Source: Rhizobiaceae bacterium (GTDB lineage: Bacteria > Pseudomonadota > Alphaproteobacteria > Rhizobiales > Rhizobiaceae). Taken from it: a DNA stretch of 64,000 bases. Location of the stretch: assembly GCA_027483885.1 (NCBI GenBank), contig JAIXTO010000220.1, positions 1-64,000 of the forward strand, in the 5' to 3' direction. The notes below the pieces were generated by a model, which worked only from the letters and a program-made list of their open reading frames with translations, did no database searches and was not told the DNA's origin. Of the stretch, positions 61,370 to 64,000 are shown one piece after another (within the stretch, counting starts at the first letter, position 1; each line of letters begins with the position of its first letter). A program made the position numbers and the translations under genes.

Positions 61370-64000
61370 ATGCGCACAGACACGGGTCAGATCGTCCACC
61401 TGGCAGACTACCGCCCCACTGATTTCGTTCTGGAACGCGTCGATCTGACATTCGAACTGGATCCCACGGCAACCCGTCTTGAATCACGGCTGATCTTTCA
61501 TCGGCGCCCGGGTGCGGACGGCACGGCTCCCCTGGTGCTGGATGGCGATGAACTTTCCCTCTCCGAACTGCGTCTCGACCAGAACGAGATGCCGGCCGCA
61601 CAGTTCGACGTGACACCCGATAGCCTTGTCATCCGCGACCTGCCGGCATCGGCCCCCTTCGAGGTGACGGTCATCACCATCATCAACCCCGAGGCCAATA
61701 CGCAGCTGATGGGGCTTTACCGCACCAGCGGCGTCTATTGCACACAGTGCGAGGCGGAAGGCTTTCGCCGCATCACCTATTTCCCGGATCGTCCGGATGT
61801 GCTGGCGCCCTATACCATTACCATCATTGCCGACAAGGCGACCAATCCGGTGCTGCTGTCGAACGGCAATTTTCTCGGCGGCGGCAACTATGACGAAGGC
61901 CGGCATTTCGCTGCCTGGTTCGATCCCTTCCCCAAGCCGAGCTATCTGTTTGCGCTGGTGGCCGGTGATCTCGGCGTCGTCGACGATACGTTCACCACGC
62001 TCTCAGGCCGCGAGGTGGCGCTGAAAATCTATGTCGAGCACGGCAAGGAGCCGCGCGCCACCTACGCCATGGATGCGCTGAAACGTTCGATGACGTGGGA
62101 CGAGGAACGCTTCGGCCGCGAATACGATCTCGATATCTTCATGATCGTCGCCGTCTCCGATTTCAACATGGGGGCGATGGAGAACAAGGGCCTCAACGTC
62201 TTCAACGACAAATACGTTTTGGCCGACCCGGAAACGGCGACTGACCAGGATTACGCCAATATCGAAGCCATCATTGCGCACGAATATTTCCACAACTGGA
62301 CCGGCAACCGCATCACCTGCCGCGACTGGTTCCAGCTCTGCCTCAAGGAAGGCCTGACGGTCTATCGCGACCACGAGTTTTCCGCCGACCAGCGCTCGCG
62401 CGCCGTCAAGCGTATCGCCGAAGTGCGTCACCTGAAGTCGGAACAATTTCCGGAGGACGCCGGCCCGCTCGCGCATCCGGTCCGCCCGACGACCTATCGC
62501 GAGATCAACAACTTCTACACGACGACGGTCTACGAAAAAGGATCGGAAGTCACCCGCATGATTGCCACCATCCTCGGGCGCGATCTGTTCAAGACGGGCA
62601 TGGATCTCTATTTCGAGCGTCACGATGGCGAGGCTGCCACCGTCGAGGATTTCGTAAAATGCTTTGCCGAGGTGAGCGACCGCGACCTGTCGCAGTTTTC
62701 GCGCTGGTACCAGCAGGCCGGCACACCGATGGTCAGCGTCTCGGCGACCTATGACGCAGCGGCCCAGAATTTCAGCCTGTCGCTGGAGCAGACGATCCCG
62801 GCCACCCCCGGCCAGCCGGTCAAGGAGGCGATGCATATCCCGCTTTCCTTCGCGCTGATCCTCGACAATGGCGCGATTGCCGAACCGGCTTCGGTGTCCG
62901 GCGGCGAGGTGACGGGCGATGTTCTGCACCTTCAGGAGCGCCGGCAGACCTTCACCTTTACCGGCATCGCATCCCGTCCGGTTCTGTCGCTCAACCGCAG
63001 CTTTTCCGCGCCGATCAACCTCGATTTTACCCAGTCTGCAGCTGACCTTGCCCATATCGCCCGTCACGACAGCGACCTCTTTTCCCGCTGGCAGGCGCTC
63101 ACCGACCTTGCCCTGCCGAACCTGATGCAGGCCGCGCGGGATGCGCGGGCCGGCGCCGAGATAACCTGCGACCCCGCCCTCCTGACCGCTCTTCTGGAAG
63201 CGGCCGGCGATGAAAGCCTGGAACCCGCCTTTCGCGCGCAGGTGCTCGCCCTGCCAAGTGAAACCGATATTGCCCGCGAGCTTGGCGGCAACACGGATCC
63301 CGATGCCATTCACGCCGGCCGCCAGGCGATCCTTTCGCTGGTGGCGACCGCCGGTGCCAAAACTTTCGAGCATCTGTTTAATACGTTGCGGCTCTCGGGT
63401 ACGTTTACGCCGGATGCGTCCAGTGCCGGCAGGCGAGCCCTGCGCAACAGCGCCCTCTCCTACCTCTCCTACCTGGACGGCGGTGTCGAACGCGCATCGA
63501 GCGCCTTTGCAGAGGCCGACAACATGACCGACATGGTCCAGGCGCTGACAGTTCTCGCCCATCGTTTTCCCGGCCAGGCGGCCACCGCAAACGCGCTCGG
63601 CGCCTTCCTCAAGCGTTTTGAAGGCAATGCGCTGGTGCTCGACAAATGGTTCTCATTGCAGGCAACCATTCCCGGCAATGGCGCCCTGGCCAGGGTTCGG
63701 GCGCTGATGGAAGATCCGAACTATGTGGCCGGCAATCCGAACCGCGTGCGGGCACTGGTCGGCGCTTTTGCCTTTTCCAATCCCACCGGCTTCAACCGCG
63801 TCGATGGCGAAGGCTATCGCTTCCTGGCCCGCCAGATTCTTGGCATCGATCCGCGCAATCCCCAGCTTGCGGCCCGCATCCTGACCGCCATGCGCTCTTT
63901 TCGTTCACTGGAACCGGCGCGCGCCAGCCACGCCCGGGCCGCCCTCAGCGAGATCAACGGCGCGCCTCACCTCTCCACGGACGTGCGCGACATCGTCGAG
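61370..64000 (+). CDS. pepN: Aminopeptidase N (3' end outside window)
   Basis: 877 codons are visible and the family is about 880 residues, so only a handful of codons lie past base 64000. The M1 signature GAMENKG is at residues 268-274 and the zinc motif H304-E305-x2-H308 with E327 follows in IIAHEYFHNWTGNRITCRDWFQLCLKEGL. The C-terminal ARM-like helical domain ends the visible chain. It removes N-terminal residues from peptides, with broad specificity. AGGAAACATC precedes the ATG. Domain order and length are those of the proteobacterial PepN. Confidence 0.97.
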   Translation, partial: MRTDTGQIVHLADYRPTDFVLERVDLTFELDPTATRLESRLIFHRRPGADGTAPLVLDGDELSLSELRLDQNEMPAAQFDVTPDSLVIRDLPASAPFEVTVITIINPEANTQLMGLYRTSGVYCTQCEAEGFRRITYFPDRPDVLAPYTITIIADKATNPVLLSNGNFLGGGNYDEGRHFAAWFDPFPKPSYLFALVAGDLGVVDDTFTTLSGREVALKIYVEHGKEPRATYAMDALKRSMTWDEERFGREYDLDIFMIVAVSDFNMGAMENKGLNVFNDKYVLADPETATDQDYANIEAIIAHEYFHNWTGNRITCRDWFQLCLKEGLTVYRDHEFSADQRSRAVKRIAEVRHLKSEQFPEDAGPLAHPVRPTTYREINNFYTTTVYEKGSEVTRMIATILGRDLFKTGMDLYFERHDGEAATVEDFVKCFAEVSDRDLSQFSRWYQQAGTPMVSVSATYDAAAQNFSLSLEQTIPATPGQPVKEAMHIPLSFALILDNGAIAEPASVSGGEVTGDVLHLQERRQTFTFTGIASRPVLSLNRSFSAPINLDFTQSAADLAHIARHDSDLFSRWQALTDLALPNLMQAARDARAGAEITCDPALLTALLEAAGDESLEPAFRAQVLALPSETDIARELGGNTDPDAIHAGRQAILSLVATAGAKTFEHLFNTLRLSGTFTPDASSAGRRALRNSALSYLSYLDGGVERASSAFAEADNMTDMVQALTVLAHRFPGQAATANALGAFLKRFEGNALVLDKWFSLQATIPGNGALARVRALMEDPNYVAGNPNRVRALVGAFAFSNPTGFNRVDGEGYRFLARQILGIDPRNPQLAARILTAMRSFRSLEPARASHARAALSEINGAPHLSTDVRDIVE

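Noticed and set aside
63394-63412. GTACGTTTACG, similar to the etf-QO dyad
   Set aside because: It lies inside the pepN coding region and lacks the second half of the dyad.
62003-63562. A 519-codon minus-strand open frame inside pepN
   Set aside because: Wholly antisense to the aminopeptidase coding region, with no ribosome-binding site and no motif.
1-64000. Search for CRISPR arrays, prophage, transposase or integrase genes and toxin-antitoxin pairs
   Set aside because: No regularly spaced direct repeats, no phage structural gene, no transposase or integrase motif and no paired small toxin/antitoxin genes were seen. The tRNA-Ser has no adjacent integrase or duplicated 3' end that would mark an att site.

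Overview
The window reads as chromosomal DNA from an alphaproteobacterium of the Rhizobiaceae (Rhizobium/Agrobacterium/Allorhizobium type). The support is the gene order rpoZ - rsh - DUF2062 - acpS - lepB - rnc - era - recO, the RopA-type porins, a single bifunctional Rsh, a Rel/TGS/ACT architecture with the RFKD synthetase motif, rhizobial intergenic palindromic repeat sequence, high GC with tightly packed genes, and a GT-C/GT2 set resembling the rhizobial LPS galacturonosylation genes. Species cannot be named from the sequence alone.

Layout. 1-3.1 kb: the tail of an MscS-like channel, then an NMT1/THI5-type ABC importer (binding protein, ATPase, permease; minus strand) with a nested palindromic repeat between the first two genes. 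3.3-8.2 kb: DUF2339 giant membrane protein, HD hydrolase, MOSC protein, NYN-domain protein. 8.5-16.6 kb: core information/stress block (omega subunit, (p)ppGpp synthetase/hydrolase, holo-ACP synthase, signal peptidase I, RNase III, Era, RecO). 16.6-20 kb: MFS carrier, an unrecognised small protein behind a strong inverted repeat, an isolated flagellin, a DUF1127 protein. 20-24.9 kb: smpB, dapA, a soluble lytic transglycosylase, an alpha/beta hydrolase. 25-28.2 kb: two tandem paralogous porins separated by about 1 kb without a convincing gene. 28.6-33 kb: tRNA-Ser(GCU), ferredoxin reductase-like flavoprotein, PilZ-like protein, HisC-like aminotransferase, small SEL1-like and DUF2147 proteins. 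33.2-40.2 kb: AMP nucleosidase, then a membrane glycosylation module (flippase-like protein, GT-C, GT2, GT-C). 40.2-43 kb: divergent polyamine-type aminotransferase and glutamine-synthetase-family ligase. 43-51.4 kb: lipid kinase, MFS, DoxX, L,D-transpeptidase lipoprotein, pentapeptide protein, ETF-ubiquinone oxidoreductase, DUF4334, SDR. 51.6-56.1 kb: RND efflux pair. 56.2-61.1 kb: Thr/Asp-rich repeat protein, Hsp70-like protein, uracil-DNA-glycosylase-like protein, two tiny genes, DMT exporter. 61.4-64 kb: aminopeptidase N, cut by the window end a few codons before its expected stop.

Functional threads. Envelope biology dominates: porins, lytic transglycosylase, L,D-transpeptidase, LPS/lipid glycosyltransferases, RND pump and signal peptidase. 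A second thread is carbon/nitrogen salvage (polyamine pair, AMP nucleosidase, ETF-QO, PepN). A shared dyad built on ACGTGAACGTAA lies upstream of both etf-QO and a DUF2147 gene and may mark a common MerR-type regulator that is not encoded here.

No prophage, insertion sequence, CRISPR array, toxin-antitoxin pair or integrated island was seen. The least explained items are the Thr/Asp-rich protein with three C-terminal repeats, the 88-residue protein behind a 12-bp perfect inverted repeat, the catalytic-residue changes in the SDR and the UDG-like protein, and the repeat element inside the ABC operon.
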